The notes under the pieces were generated by a model. The model saw nothing but the letters and a program-made list of their open reading frames with translations, was not told the DNA's origin and searched no databases. 64,000 bases of DNA from Pelomonas parva (GTDB taxonomy: Bacteria > Pseudomonadota > Gammaproteobacteria > Burkholderiales > Burkholderiaceae_C), in assembly GCF_043555835.1 (NCBI RefSeq), contig NZ_JBIGHV010000003.1, positions 124,001-188,000 of the forward strand, in the 5' to 3' direction. The position numbers were made by a program, and so were the translations under genes. Position 1 is the stretch's first letter. The number at the start of each line of letters is the position of its first letter. Of the stretch, positions 23,806 through 32,154 are shown piece by piece.

Positions 23806-24323
23806 ACCGACGCCTGCTGCTTGCCACCCTCGTGCTAACTGGCTGCGCCAGCGCACCCGTACCCGAGGACTACGCCGCCGAGAAGCCGGTGCTGGACCTG
23901 AAGACCTATTTCAACGGGCCGATGACGGCGCACGGCCTCTTCACCGACCGCGCCGGCAAGGTGCAGCGCCGCTTCGTCGTGCAGTTGCTGGGCCGCTGGC
24001 AGGGCGATGTCGGCACGCTGGAGGAAGACTTCATCTACAGCGACGGCAAGACGGAGCGCCGCGTCTGGACCATCACGTCCCTGGGCAATGGGCGGTACAA
24101 GGGCACGGCGGCCGATGTCGTCGGCGAGGCGGCCGGCGAGGCGCGCGGGAACGCGCTGCGCTGGAGCTACACGCTGCGCCTGCCGGTAGACGGCACGACC
24201 TACGACGTGCAGTTCGACGACTGGATGTACCTGATGGACGGCAAGGTCATGCTGAACAAGGCGCGCATGAGCAAGTTCGGCTTCCACCTTGGCGATGTGA
24301 CCTTGTCGTTCTACAAACCATGA
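23802..24323 (+). CDS. DUF3833 lipoprotein
   Basis: 173 residues. MNRRLLLATLVLTGCAS is a lipoprotein signal with lipobox LTGC (Cys15). The mature part shows KTYFNGPMTAHGLFTDRAGKVQRRFVVQLLG and EEDFIYSDGKTERRVW, both typical of DUF3833, with FGFHLGDVTLSFYK at the end. It is probably a beta-rich protein anchored in an envelope membrane. The function is not known, but it recurs in cfa/DUF1365 operons. ATGA overlaps exist at both ends, which indicates tight coupling. Confidence 0.88.
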   Translation: MNRRLLLATLVLTGCASAPVPEDYAAEKPVLDLKTYFNGPMTAHGLFTDRAGKVQRRFVVQLLGRWQGDVGTLEEDFIYSDGKTERRVWTITSLGNGRYKGTAADVVGEAAGEARGNALRWSYTLRLPVDGTTYDVQFDDWMYLMDGKVMLNKARMSKFGFHLGDVTLSFYKP

Positions 24324-25078
24324 GCCTCAACCCGCAGCTGCGCGACTGGAAGGGCAAGACCGTCTGGCTGGTCGGCGCCTCCACCGGCATCGGCCGCGCG
24401 ACGGCCAGCGCGCTGCACGCGGCCGGCGCGCATGTCGTCGTTTCGGCACGGCAGGCGGGGCTGCTGAACGAGTTCGTCGCCACCCACCCGGGCAGCCACG
24501 CGCTGGCGCTGGATGTGATGGACGGCCCGGCCCTGCAGGCGGCGGTCGCCGCCATCGGCTCCATCGACCTGTGCGTGTACTGCGCCGGCTACTACCGGCC
24601 CATGGGCGCGACCAGCTTCGACCTCGCCGAGGCGCGCCGCCACCTCGACATCAACTACATCGGCGCGCTCAACTTGCTCGACGCGCTGCTGCCGCTGCTG
24701 CTCACATCCGGCCAAGGCCACCTGAGCCTGGTGTCCAGCGTGGCGGGCTACCGCGGCCTGCCCAAGGCGCTGGCCTACGGGCCGGCCAAGGCCGCGCTGA
24801 CACATCTGGCCGAGGCGCTCTACCTCGACCTGCATCCGCGCGGCGTGGGCGTGTCCGTCATCCACCCCGGCTTCGTGACGACGCCAATGACGGCGCAGAA
24901 CGACTTCAAGATGCCGGCCGAGATCAGCCCCGAACAGGCCGCGAAGGCGATGCTGGCCGGCTGGGCGGCGGGCGAGTTCGAGATCCACTTCCCCAAGCGT
25001 TTCACGCGCCTGATGAAGCTGCTGCGCCTGCTCGGCGATGGCGCCTACTTCAAGCTCGCCGGCAAGGCGAACCGATGA
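24320..25078 (+). CDS. Short-chain dehydrogenase/reductase
   Basis: 252 residues, classical SDR. The NAD(P)-binding glycine motif is VGASTGIGRAT (18-28), the CAGYY strand motif lies near 92, and the catalytic set comprises the serine of LVSSVAGYRG and Y-x-x-x-K in AYGPAKAALTH. The C-terminal helix region (FTRLMKLLRLLGDGAYFKLAGKA) is amphipathic. It is the seventh gene of the overlapping operon. Its TGA is immediately followed by the left end of a 238-bp inverted-repeat element. Confidence 0.9.
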   Translation: MSLNPQLRDWKGKTVWLVGASTGIGRATASALHAAGAHVVVSARQAGLLNEFVATHPGSHALALDVMDGPALQAAVAAIGSIDLCVYCAGYYRPMGATSFDLAEARRHLDINYIGALNLLDALLPLLLTSGQGHLSLVSSVAGYRGLPKALAYGPAKAALTHLAEALYLDLHPRGVGVSVIHPGFVTTPMTAQNDFKMPAEISPEQAAKAMLAGWAAGEFEIHFPKRFTRLMKLLRLLGDGAYFKLAGKANR

Positions 25079-25315
25079 ACCTAGATCCGGCAGTTGGGCG
25101 CGCCCGAAGGGCTGGCGCGGCGGGGGGCTGGCAAGGCGCGCCGACGAAGTGGGCTCCTGCCCACGAGGAGAAGCCACGCGGCCAGCGGCCCGAAGCGCCA
25201 GACCAGCGGGCGTGCAGCGCTGTTCACCGAAGTAGTGAACGCTGCCAGGCGCACAACGTGTTGATGCACCGAGACTTTCGATGAGTAGCAAGCGGTCAAC
25301 TGCCGGATCTAGGTT
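25078..25315. mobile_element. MITE-like element with perfect 19-bp inverted ends
   Basis: AACCTAGATCCGGCAGTTG (25078-25096) and its exact complement CAACTGCCGGATCTAGGTT (25297-25315) bracket 200 bp that encode nothing recognisable. Inside is a further hairpin, GTTCAC/GTGAAC (25222-25227 and 25235-25240). No flanking target duplication is apparent. It separates two genes of an otherwise overlapping operon and supplies the ATG of the downstream one. Confidence 0.6.
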
Positions 25316-25730
25316 GAAGCACCCCGACCCGCGCGCCGCCGCGCTGATCGCGCAGTACGAGGCTCTCAGCCCCGCCGGCCTGGACGACCTGGTGACGCTG
25401 TACGCGCAGGACTGCCGCTTCAAGGACCCGTTCAACGACGTGCGCGGCCGCGCCGCGCTGCGCCGCGTCTTCGCCCACATGTTCGAGACGGTGAAGGCAC
25501 CGCGCTTCGTCGTCGCCGAGGCGATGGTGGAAGGTGATCGCTGCTTCCTGAGCTGGGATTTCCATGCCGGCGACTTCGTCATCCGCGGCGCCAGCCATCT
25601 GCACTTCGACGCCGCCGGCCTCGTCGTCGCCCATCGCGACTACTGGGACGTGGCCGAGGAGCTGTACGAGAAGCTGCCGGTGCTGGGCGCACTGATGCGC
25701 CTGCTGAAACGCCGGCTGCGGGCTACCTGA
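25281..25730 (+). CDS. NTF2-like / SnoaL-type protein
   Basis: 149 residues with one nuclear-transport-factor-2-like fold: LIAQYEALSPAGLDDLVTLYAQDCRFKDPFNDVRGRAALRRVFAHMF, then a strand pair CFLSWDFHAGDFVIRGASHLHFDAAGLVVAHRDYWDVAEELYEKLP. This family recurs at the end of light-regulated cfa operons. The start codon and about the first 11 codons lie within the inverted-repeat element, and no ATG or GTG exists between the element and the conserved fold. The N-terminus is therefore acquired. The 3' end overlaps corA (convergent) by 8 bp. Confidence 0.85.
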   Translation: MSSKRSTAGSRLKHPDPRAAALIAQYEALSPAGLDDLVTLYAQDCRFKDPFNDVRGRAALRRVFAHMFETVKAPRFVVAEAMVEGDRCFLSWDFHAGDFVIRGASHLHFDAAGLVVAHRDYWDVAEELYEKLPVLGALMRLLKRRLRAT

Positions 25731-26712
25731 GCCAACCCTTGCGGCGGAAGTAGATGAAGGGCGCGGCCACCGACAGCAGCATCAGCACCAGCGCGAACGG
25801 ATAACCCCACTTCGAGGCCAACTCCGGCATGTGCTGGAAGTTCATGCCGTAGATGGACGCGATCAGCGTCGGCGGCAGCAGGGCCACGCTGGCGACCGAG
25901 AAGATCTTGATGATCTTGTTCTGGTTGATGTTGATGAAGCCGACCGTGGCATCCATCAGGAAGTTGATCTTGTCGAACAGGAAGGCCGTGTGTGAATCGA
26001 GCGAATCGATGTCGCGCAGGATCTGCCGCGATTCCTCGAACTGCTCGGCGTTCAGCATGCGGCTGCGCATCATGAAGCTGACCGCGCGGCGCGTGTCCAT
26101 CACGTTGCGGCGGATGCGGCCATTCAAGTCCTCCTCGCGGGCGATGGCCGACAGCACCTCGCCGGCTTCTGCGTCGGTGACCTCGCTCTTCAGCACGCGC
26201 ACGCTGACCGCTTCGAGCTTGTCGTAGATGCCCTCCAGCACGTCGGCCGAATACTCCGCATCGGCGTCGTAGAGCTTGAGCAGCACGTCCTTGGCGTCCT
26301 CGATCAGGGCCGGGATGCGCCGCGCCCGCAGTCGCAGCAGGCGGAACACCGGCAAGTCCTCGTTGTGGATGGAGAACAGCACGTTGTTGAACAGGATGAA
26401 GGCCACGCGCACATTGCGCGCCGGCTTGCCCTCGCCGCTGTCATCGCCCTCGATGAGGAAGTCGGAGCGGATGTGCAGTTCGCCGTTGTCTTCCTCGTAG
26501 AAGCGCGCCGACTCCTCCAGGTCCTCGTCGACGATGTCCTCGGGAATGGTCAGCCCGAAGCGGTCGCGAATCCAGCCCTTCTCCTCGACGCTCGGGCTCT
26601 CCAGGTCGACCCAGATCGGGCGCGACAGGGCCAGGTCCTCGGCGGTCTCGATCTCTTCCTGGAACAGCCCGCCCTTCAGGCGCCCGTTGTCCAGCGTGAA
26701 TACGTTCAGCAT
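25723..26712 (-). CDS. corA: Magnesium/cobalt transporter CorA
   Basis: 329 residues. A large cytoplasmic domain (about 1-265) precedes two C-terminal membrane helices (about 267-288 and 303-322), with the YGMNF pore signature at 287-291. The tail is basic (FRRKGWLR). It forms a pentameric Mg2+ channel of the inner membrane. No leader resembling a known Mg2+ or Mn2+ riboswitch was recognised in the 400 bp upstream. It is convergent with the NTF2-like gene. Confidence 0.93.
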   Translation of the reverse strand: MLNVFTLDNGRLKGGLFQEEIETAEDLALSRPIWVDLESPSVEEKGWIRDRFGLTIPEDIVDEDLEESARFYEEDNGELHIRSDFLIEGDDSGEGKPARNVRVAFILFNNVLFSIHNEDLPVFRLLRLRARRIPALIEDAKDVLLKLYDADAEYSADVLEGIYDKLEAVSVRVLKSEVTDAEAGEVLSAIAREEDLNGRIRRNVMDTRRAVSFMMRSRMLNAEQFEESRQILRDIDSLDSHTAFLFDKINFLMDATVGFININQNKIIKIFSVASVALLPPTLIASIYGMNFQHMPELASKWGYPFALVLMLLSVAAPFIYFRRKGWLR

Positions 26713-27125
26713 GCATCGTCTCCAGCAGCGCTGGCAAAGGAACGACGCGCGGCGCCGTCCGGGGTGGCGGGATTCAGTTCAACCGTCTCACTCCGGGCGG
26801 GGTGCGCTGCTCAGCACACATGGCGGGAGTGGACGGTCACCGAGGGTGATCGCTGTCCAAGAAGGGCTCCGTAGGGGGAATAGCCAGCGATTATTGCACC
26901 GGCGCAAGACGTGAAAGAAGGCGCAAGAACCTGACCTCGATGGGCACAAAACCTCACCGTCATCCCCTTGTCACGCAGCCGCTTCGCGCGCAAACTGGCC
27001 TCGTCGATTCCCCACTCCCACCCACCTCTGCTACTTGTAATCACCCCTCCCCTCCTCAATCTCCCTCTTCTGTTTTTTCAGTTTTCTGGTTTGTTTTCCG
27101 ACCCATTCCTGTGAAAGGAAGCTTT
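26713..27125. promoter_or_regulatory. Divergent spacer between corA and hpf
   Basis: 413 bp without a gene. The part next to hpf is a long pyrimidine-rich tract (about 27010-27085, CCTCCCCTCCTC type). GAAAGGAAG, just before the hpf ATG, is its ribosome-binding site. No clear operators are seen. Confidence 0.5.
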
Positions 27126-27467
27126 ATGAATCTGACGATCAGTGGCCATCATCTCGAAGTCACGCCAGCGCTGCGCGAATACGTGCTCACCAAGCTGGAC
27201 CGTGTGACCCGCCACTTCGACCAGGTCGTTGACATCAACGTCCTGCTGACCGTAGAGAAGCAAAAGGAGAAGGACCGCCGGCAACGCGCCGAAGTCACGC
27301 TGCACGTGAAGGGCCGCGACATCTTCGTGGAACAGTCCCATGAAGACCTGTATGCCGCCATCGACCAGCTGATGGACAAGCTGGATCGCCAGGTCTGCCG
27401 CCACAAGGACAAGGTGCAAGACCACCACCACGCCTCGGCCAAGCGCCTTGAGGTCCCGGCCCGCTGA
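27126..27467 (+). CDS. hpf: Ribosome hibernation-promoting factor HPF/RaiA
   Basis: 113 residues of the short HPF type. It opens MNLTISGHHLEVTPALREYVLTKL and continues RVTRHFDQVVDINVLLTVEKQK, then AEVTLHVKGRDIFVEQSHEDLYAAIDQLMDKLDRQVCRHKDK, the family fold. It binds the 30S subunit and promotes dimerisation in stationary phase. The usual upstream neighbour rpoN is absent here, but ptsN and hprK follow, as is common in the order. An upstream ATG at 26940 in the same frame is not needed, because the 27126 start has GAAAGGAAG at good spacing. Confidence 0.93.
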   Translation: MNLTISGHHLEVTPALREYVLTKLDRVTRHFDQVVDINVLLTVEKQKEKDRRQRAEVTLHVKGRDIFVEQSHEDLYAAIDQLMDKLDRQVCRHKDKVQDHHHASAKRLEVPAR

Positions 27468-27485
27468 AACGCGGCGCTCATCTCA

Positions 27486-27506
27486 AGCGGCCTGCGGGCC
27501 GCTTTT
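27486..27506 (+). terminator. Intrinsic terminator after hpf
   Basis: AGCGGCC (27486-27492) and GGCCGCT (27497-27503) form a tight stem-loop followed by a T run (27503-27506) and, a few bases on, a second run of Ts. The next gene begins about 210 bp later, so hpf can be transcribed alone. Confidence 0.75.
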
Positions 27507-27718
27507 GCATTTTTGCGATGCGCAATCCACGCCAATCGTTTGTTGCTGCAGTGCCGCAAAACCCTGCATTCGGGGGTCTCACGGGGCGTTTTGCACGCCT
27601 CTAGGGTCACCCGCCCACCCCAAGACAGCCCGCAGTTCCATAATCTGCGACTCTGATTGACCCACCCGCCCGGCTTCGGCCGCGCCCACCAGGCGCCCCC
27701 GACACTCGGCCTCAGCCC

Positions 27719-28189
27719 ATGAACCGTCTCGCCGCCATCCTGCCTGCCGACAACGTGTTGGTGACCGTGGATGCGTCCAGCAAGAAACGCGCCTTCGAAC
27801 ACGCCGGCCTGCTGTTCGAGAACCATCACCAGATGGCCCGTGCGCTGGTCACCGACAACCTGTTCGCCCGCGAACGCCTGGGCTCGACCGGCCTGGGTCA
27901 CGGCGTCGCCATCCCGCATGGCCGCGTCAAGGGCCTGAAGAACCCGCTGGCCGCCGTGCTGCGCCTGCAGCAGCCGATCGCCTTCGACGCGCCGGACGAT
28001 GAACCTGTCGGCCTGCTGATCTTCCTGCTGGTGCCGGAAGCCGCCACGCAGCGCCATCTGGAAATCCTGTCCGAGATCGCCGAGATGCTGTCCGACCGCG
28101 AACTGCGCGAGCAGCTCAAAAGCGAGCCCGAGGCGGCCACGCTGCACAAGCTCATCGCGGCCTGGGAGCCGCTGAAGTCCGTCGCCTGA
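27719..28189 (+). CDS. ptsN: PTS-Ntr IIA protein PtsN
   Basis: 156 residues, EIIA-Ntr. The phosphorylated histidine lies in GVAIPHGRV (H67). Other family blocks are NRLAAILPADNV at the start, FARERLGSTGLGHG and LIFLLVPEAATQRHLEILSEIAEMLSD. It regulates nitrogen, potassium and cell-envelope stress responses and takes phosphate from PtsP/NPr. It lies 38 bp upstream of hprK, the kinase for HPr-type proteins, forming a regulatory PTS unit. Confidence 0.93.
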   Translation: MNRLAAILPADNVLVTVDASSKKRAFEHAGLLFENHHQMARALVTDNLFARERLGSTGLGHGVAIPHGRVKGLKNPLAAVLRLQQPIAFDAPDDEPVGLLIFLLVPEAATQRHLEILSEIAEMLSDRELREQLKSEPEAATLHKLIAAWEPLKSVA

Positions 28190-28227
28190 TGCCGCCAATT
28201 GGCGCTTCGCGTAAACCCTGATCCCAA

Positions 28228-29184
28228 TTGAAACCGACGTCGATCAGCGCCGAGCGGCTGTTTGAAGAACACCGCGAAGCCCTTCGCTGGGAATGGATCG
28301 CCGGGCACGGCCACCCGGAACGCCGCTTCGACGAAGCCGCCGTGCGCGATGCGCAAAGCGCGGCCGACCTGGTCGGCTACCTGAACTACATCCATCCCTA
28401 CCGCGTCCAGATCGTCGGTCGCCGCGAGGTGGCCTACCTGAACCAGGAAGGCACCGACGTCCAGGACCGCCGCATCTCCCGCATCGTCACGCTGGAGCCG
28501 CCGGTCATCATCGTCGCGGACGACGCCCTGCCGCCACCGCGCCTGGTCGCCATGTGCGACCGCGCCGAGATCCCGCTGTTCCGCACCAAGGAGTCCGCCG
28601 GCCACGTCATCGACCTGGTGCGCGGCTACCTGTCGCAGCTGTTCGCCAACCGCACGACGCGCCACGGCGTGTTCATGGACATCCTGGGCCTGGGCGTGCT
28701 GCTGACCGGCGAGTCGGGCCTGGGCAAGAGCGAACTGGGCCTAGAGCTGATCTCGCGCGGCCACGGCCTGGTCGCCGACGACGCGGTCGACTTCTTCCGC
28801 ATCGCCCAGACCGCCATCGAGGGCCGCTGCCCCGACCTGCTGCTGAACCTGCTGGAAGTGCGCGGCATCGGCCTGCTCGACATCAAGGCCATCTTTGGCG
28901 AGACCGCCGTGCGCCGCAAGATGCGCCTGAAGCTCATCGTCCACCTCGTGCGCAAGGAGACGATGGAGCGCGACTTCGAGCGCCTGCCCTACGAGCCGCT
29001 GCACGAGGATGTGCTGGGCATGCCGGTGCGCAAGGTCGTCATCGCCGTGGACGCCGGCCGCAACCTGGCCGTACTGGTGGAAGCTGCCGTGCGCAACACC
29101 ATCCTGCAACTGCGTGGCATCGACACGTACAAGGAATTCGTCGAGCGCCACCAGCGCGCGATCGACAGCGGCTCGATGGACTAG
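28228..29184 (+). CDS. hprK: HPr kinase/phosphorylase
   Basis: 318 residues. The N-terminal domain ends near 130, and the kinase domain has H146 in TRHGVFM and Walker A GESGLGKS at 161-168, followed by the HprK motif LVADDAVDF. The second family block LEVRGIGLLDI and the MPVRKVVIAVDAGRN region follow. It phosphorylates the conserved serine of HPr. The start is a TTG at 28228 (MKPTSISAERLFEEH), which matches the family N-terminus; no ATG in frame is nearby. Confidence 0.92.
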   Translation: MKPTSISAERLFEEHREALRWEWIAGHGHPERRFDEAAVRDAQSAADLVGYLNYIHPYRVQIVGRREVAYLNQEGTDVQDRRISRIVTLEPPVIIVADDALPPPRLVAMCDRAEIPLFRTKESAGHVIDLVRGYLSQLFANRTTRHGVFMDILGLGVLLTGESGLGKSELGLELISRGHGLVADDAVDFFRIAQTAIEGRCPDLLLNLLEVRGIGLLDIKAIFGETAVRRKMRLKLIVHLVRKETMERDFERLPYEPLHEDVLGMPVRKVVIAVDAGRNLAVLVEAAVRNTILQLRGIDTYKEFVERHQRAIDSGSMD

Positions 29185-29198
29185 GGCTGTTAGCCCTA
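29183..29198. terminator. Short hairpin between hprK and fur stops
   Basis: TAGGGCTG-TTAGCCCTA forms a compact stem overlapping both stop regions of the convergent genes. There is only a weak T run (CTCTTGTT). Confidence 0.4.
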
Positions 29199-29636
29199 AC
29201 TCTTGTTCGGACAGTCGACCTTCGTGCAGGTCGCGTACAGCGCCAGCGAGTGCTCCTGCAACTGGAAGCCCCGCTCGCTGGCGATGCTGTGCTGGCGCGC
29301 CTCAATGCCGGGGTCAAAGAACTCCTCGACCTTGCCGCAATTCAGGCACACGAGGTGGTCGTGGTGATGGCCCTCGTTCAGCTCGTAGACGGCCTTGCCG
29401 GTCTCGAAATGGTTGCGGCTGAGCAGGCCCGCCTGCTCGAACTGCTGCAGCACGCGGTAGACCGTCGCCAGGCCGATGTCGGCGCCCTCGCCGAGCAAGG
29501 CTTTGTAGACATCCTCGGCGGTCATGTGGCGCTGCTGCGTGCGCTGGAAGATCTCCAGGATCTTGATGCGCGGCAGCGTCGCCTTGAGGCCGCTGTTCTT
29601 GATGTCGCTGGTCTGGTCTTTGACGGAGGAGGGCAT
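29196..29636 (-). CDS. fur: Ferric uptake regulator Fur
   Basis: 146 residues from the ATG at 29636 (MPSSVKDQTSDIKNSGLKATLPR), which is the family N-terminus; an upstream in-frame start would add 15 unrelated residues. The winged helix contains DIGLATVYRVLQQFEQAGLL. The metal-binding half has HHHDHLVCLNCGKVEEF with the first CxxC, and CTKVDC near the end. It is the housekeeping Fur. It is divergent from bamE, the arrangement seen throughout Burkholderiales. Confidence 0.94.
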   Translation of the reverse strand: MPSSVKDQTSDIKNSGLKATLPRIKILEIFQRTQQRHMTAEDVYKALLGEGADIGLATVYRVLQQFEQAGLLSRNHFETGKAVYELNEGHHHDHLVCLNCGKVEEFFDPGIEARQHSIASERGFQLQEHSLALYATCTKVDCPNKS

Positions 29637-29739
29637 GGCGCGTGGGGCCGGGGCCGCGAAAGTGGCCCCGCTAGAATCCACGCGATCATAGCCAGCCGAA
29701 CCCTCGGCCGGCGTTTCCCGTCTCTTCTGTCAGCCGCCC

Positions 29740-30309
29740 ATGCGTCCCCTGCTTGCCTCACTCCCGCTGCTTGCGCTGCTTGGCGGCTGCTCCCTGATGC
29801 CCAATTGGGGCTCCCTGCCCTCCATCACCGGCGAGAAGGTGCTGGGCGTGCTCACGCCCTACCGCGTCGAGGTGGTGCAGGGCAATGTGCTGACCAAGGA
29901 GATGGTCGCCCGCGTCAAGCCTGGCATGCCCAAGGCCCAGGTGCGCGACCTGCTGGGTTCGCCGCTGCTGACCGACGTCTTCCACGAGTCGCGCTGGGAC
30001 TACCCCTTCACCATCCGCCGCCAGGGCGCCCCGCTGCAGCAGCGCCTCGTGGTCGCGATCTTCGACGGCGACAACCTGAAGTCGCTCGACGTGCCGGCGG
30101 ACCTGCCGACGGAGATTGATTTCGTCGCGTCCGTCAACACCTTCAAGCCGAGCGGCAAGCAGCCCAAGCTGGAATTGAGCGAAGCCGAGCGCAGCGCGCT
30201 GCCGCCCCCCAAGCGCAGCGCCGAAGCCGCGCCGACGGCCGCCGCCGAAGGCCCGGCGCCCGGTCGCACCTACCCGCCGCTGGACGCCAAGCTCGGAGCC
30301 GGCTCTTGA
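29740..30309 (+). CDS. bamE: Outer membrane assembly lipoprotein BamE
   Basis: 189 residues. MRPLLASLPLLALLGGC is a lipoprotein signal (Cys17). The BamE fold includes VVQGNVLTKEMVARVKPGMPKAQVRDLLGSPLLTDVFHESRWDYPF and a beta hairpin (QRLVVAIFDGDNLKSLDV). A 60-residue proline/alanine-rich tail follows, longer than in enterobacterial BamE. It is part of the BAM complex inserting outer-membrane proteins. Its TGA overlaps the dapB ATG (TGATG). Confidence 0.93.
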   Translation: MRPLLASLPLLALLGGCSLMPNWGSLPSITGEKVLGVLTPYRVEVVQGNVLTKEMVARVKPGMPKAQVRDLLGSPLLTDVFHESRWDYPFTIRRQGAPLQQRLVVAIFDGDNLKSLDVPADLPTEIDFVASVNTFKPSGKQPKLELSEAERSALPPPKRSAEAAPTAAAEGPAPGRTYPPLDAKLGAGS

Positions 30310-31043
30310 TGAAGGTCGCCATCACGGGAGCCTCGGGCCGCATGGGCAAGATGCTCATCGAGGCCGTCGAGGCCGCTGAGGACTGCACGCTGCACGTCAC
30401 GCTGGACAAGGGCGACGATGTTCGCGCGGGCCTGGCCGGCGCCGACGTGCTGATCGACTTCACCCGCCCCGAGGCGACGCTGGCGCACCTGGCCGTCTGC
30501 GCGGAACTGGGCGTCAAGGCCGTCGTCGGCACGACGGGTTTCGATGAAGCGCAGAAGGCCGAACTGGCCCGACTCGCCGAGCGCACGGCCATCGTCTTCG
30601 CGCCCAACATGAGCGTCGGCGTCAACGTCGTGCTGAAGCTGCTCGACATGGCCGCCCGCGCCATGAACGAAGGCTTCGACATCGAGATCGTCGAGGCCCA
30701 CCACCGCATGAAGGTGGATGCGCCCAGCGGCACGGCGCTGCAGATGGGCCAGGTCGTCGCCGACGCGCTGGGCCGCGACTTGAAGGCCTGCGCCGTCTAT
30801 GGGCGCGAAGGTGTCACCGGCGCGCGTGACCCGTCGACCATCGGCTTCGCCACCGTGCGCGGCGGCGACATCATCGGCGACCACACCGTGCTGTTCGCCG
30901 GCATCGGCGAGCGCATCGAAGTCAGTCACAAGGCCAGCAGCCGCAGCATCTACGCCCAGGGCAGCCTGCGCGCGGCGCGCTTCCTGGCGGGCAAGACGAC
31001 GGGCTTGTTCGGCATGAACGACGTGCTGGGCTTCAACAGCTGA
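30309..31043 (+). CDS. dapB: 4-hydroxy-tetrahydrodipicolinate reductase
   Basis: 244 residues. The NAD(P)-binding GASGRMG motif is at the N-terminus, GTTGF is at about 78, and the substrate motif EAHHRMKVDAPSGTA contains the catalytic histidine and lysine. It ends with KTTGLFGMNDVLGF. It reduces the dipicolinate precursor in lysine and meso-diaminopimelate synthesis. The ATG at 30309 is preferred over a TTG one codon earlier. It starts in overlap with bamE and ends 1 bp before the exbB-like gene. Confidence 0.95.
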   Translation: MKVAITGASGRMGKMLIEAVEAAEDCTLHVTLDKGDDVRAGLAGADVLIDFTRPEATLAHLAVCAELGVKAVVGTTGFDEAQKAELARLAERTAIVFAPNMSVGVNVVLKLLDMAARAMNEGFDIEIVEAHHRMKVDAPSGTALQMGQVVADALGRDLKACAVYGREGVTGARDPSTIGFATVRGGDIIGDHTVLFAGIGERIEVSHKASSRSIYAQGSLRAARFLAGKTTGLFGMNDVLGFNS

Positions 31044-31044
31044 C

Positions 31045-31689
31045 ATGGGCGGCTTCGCGGACTTCTGGGCCCAAAGCGACCTGGTTGGCCGCGCGGTGGC
31101 GCTGCTACTGCTGGCCATGTCGGTCAGCGCCTGGGCACTGATCCTGTGGAAGACCTGGCTGCTGCGCCGGGCGCGTCGTGGCCTCGTACGTGCGGTGCCG
31201 GCTTTCTGGGCCGCGAGCGGCGTTGCCGAAGGGCGCAACGCATTGCAGAGTTTCGACACCGAAGGCCTGTTGCTGCCGCTGCTGGATGCCGCCACCGCCG
31301 AGACGCGCGCGGCGACGCTGGATGCCGCCGGCAAACGCGAATCCCGCCTGACCCGCCGCCTGCGCGACGCGCTGCACGCGGTGCTGGCCAAGCTGCAGTT
31401 CGGCCAGGTGATGCTCGCCTCCATCGGCGCGACGGCGCCCTTCGTGGGCCTGTTCGGCACCGTCTGGGGCGTCTATCACGCGCTGGCCAGCATTTCGGTG
31501 GCGGGCAACATCACCATCGAGAAGATCTCCGGCCCGGTGGGCGAGGCGCTGATCATGACGGCCGCCGGCCTCGCGGTCGCCATCCCTGCCGTGCTGGCCT
31601 ACAACGTCTTCGGCAAGCTGGTTGCGGCCTGCGAGGCGGATCTCGAAGGCTTTGCGCACGACCTGCGCGAACTGCTGGACCACGACTGA
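31045..31689 (+). CDS. exbB: MotA/TolQ/ExbB proton channel protein
   Basis: 214 residues with three membrane helices (near 16-35, 120-140 and 165-185). The typical LASIGATAPFVGLFGTVWGVYHAL and GEALIMTAAGLAVAIPAVLAYN blocks mark the TolQ/ExbB family. It works with the ExbD-like protein encoded next, whose ATG overlaps this stop, to convert proton-motive force into work by TonB or TolA. In Burkholderiales this pair sits between dapB and leuS, as here. Whether it serves TonB or Tol is not settled by sequence. Confidence 0.9.
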   Translation: MGGFADFWAQSDLVGRAVALLLLAMSVSAWALILWKTWLLRRARRGLVRAVPAFWAASGVAEGRNALQSFDTEGLLLPLLDAATAETRAATLDAAGKRESRLTRRLRDALHAVLAKLQFGQVMLASIGATAPFVGLFGTVWGVYHALASISVAGNITIEKISGPVGEALIMTAAGLAVAIPAVLAYNVFGKLVAACEADLEGFAHDLRELLDHD

Positions 31690-32114
31690 TGGCATTCGGT
31701 CGGCTCGAACGAACCGACGCCGCTCGCCCCATGAGCGACATCAACATGACGCCGCTGATCGACGTCATGCTGGTGCTGCTGGTCATCTTCATGATCACCG
31801 CGCCACTGATGACCGCCTCGCTGCGCATGGACCTGCCCAAGAGCGAGGCCGCGACGCCCAGCGACGCGCCGAGCTTCATCGCCGTGGCCATCACGCCGGA
31901 CGGCAAGCTGCATCTCGGAGAAGACGAGCTGGACGCGAACGCCTTCCAGCAGCGCATCAGCGAACTGGGCCGCGCCAACACGCAGATGGAAGTGCAGCTG
32001 CGCGCCGACCGTGCCGTGCCTTATGGCCAGGTGGCCGAGCTGATCGGCTGGGTGCAGGCCGCCGGGCTGAACCGCATCGCCTTCGTCGCGCAGGCTGCCG
32101 CTTCAGCGCCTTGA
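31689..32114 (+). CDS. exbD: ExbD/TolR biopolymer transport protein
   Basis: 141 residues. SDINMTPLIDVMLVLLVIFMITAPLM (about 16-41) is the single membrane helix with the proton-carrying aspartate (DVML). The periplasmic domain includes the closing VAELIGWVQAAGLNRIAFV. It partners with the ExbB-like protein encoded just upstream, with coupled translation. The TonB gene itself is not in the window. Confidence 0.92.
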   Translation: MAFGRLERTDAARPMSDINMTPLIDVMLVLLVIFMITAPLMTASLRMDLPKSEAATPSDAPSFIAVAITPDGKLHLGEDELDANAFQQRISELGRANTQMEVQLRADRAVPYGQVAELIGWVQAAGLNRIAFVAQAAASAP

Positions 32115-32154
32115 GCGAAGGGCCGCCGAGAGGGCGGCACCTACAATTTGGCGC

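Noticed and set aside
26713..27125. Mg2+ or Mn2+ riboswitch upstream of corA
   Set aside because: I searched by eye for the M-box and yybP-ykoY core motifs and did not find their conserved elements.
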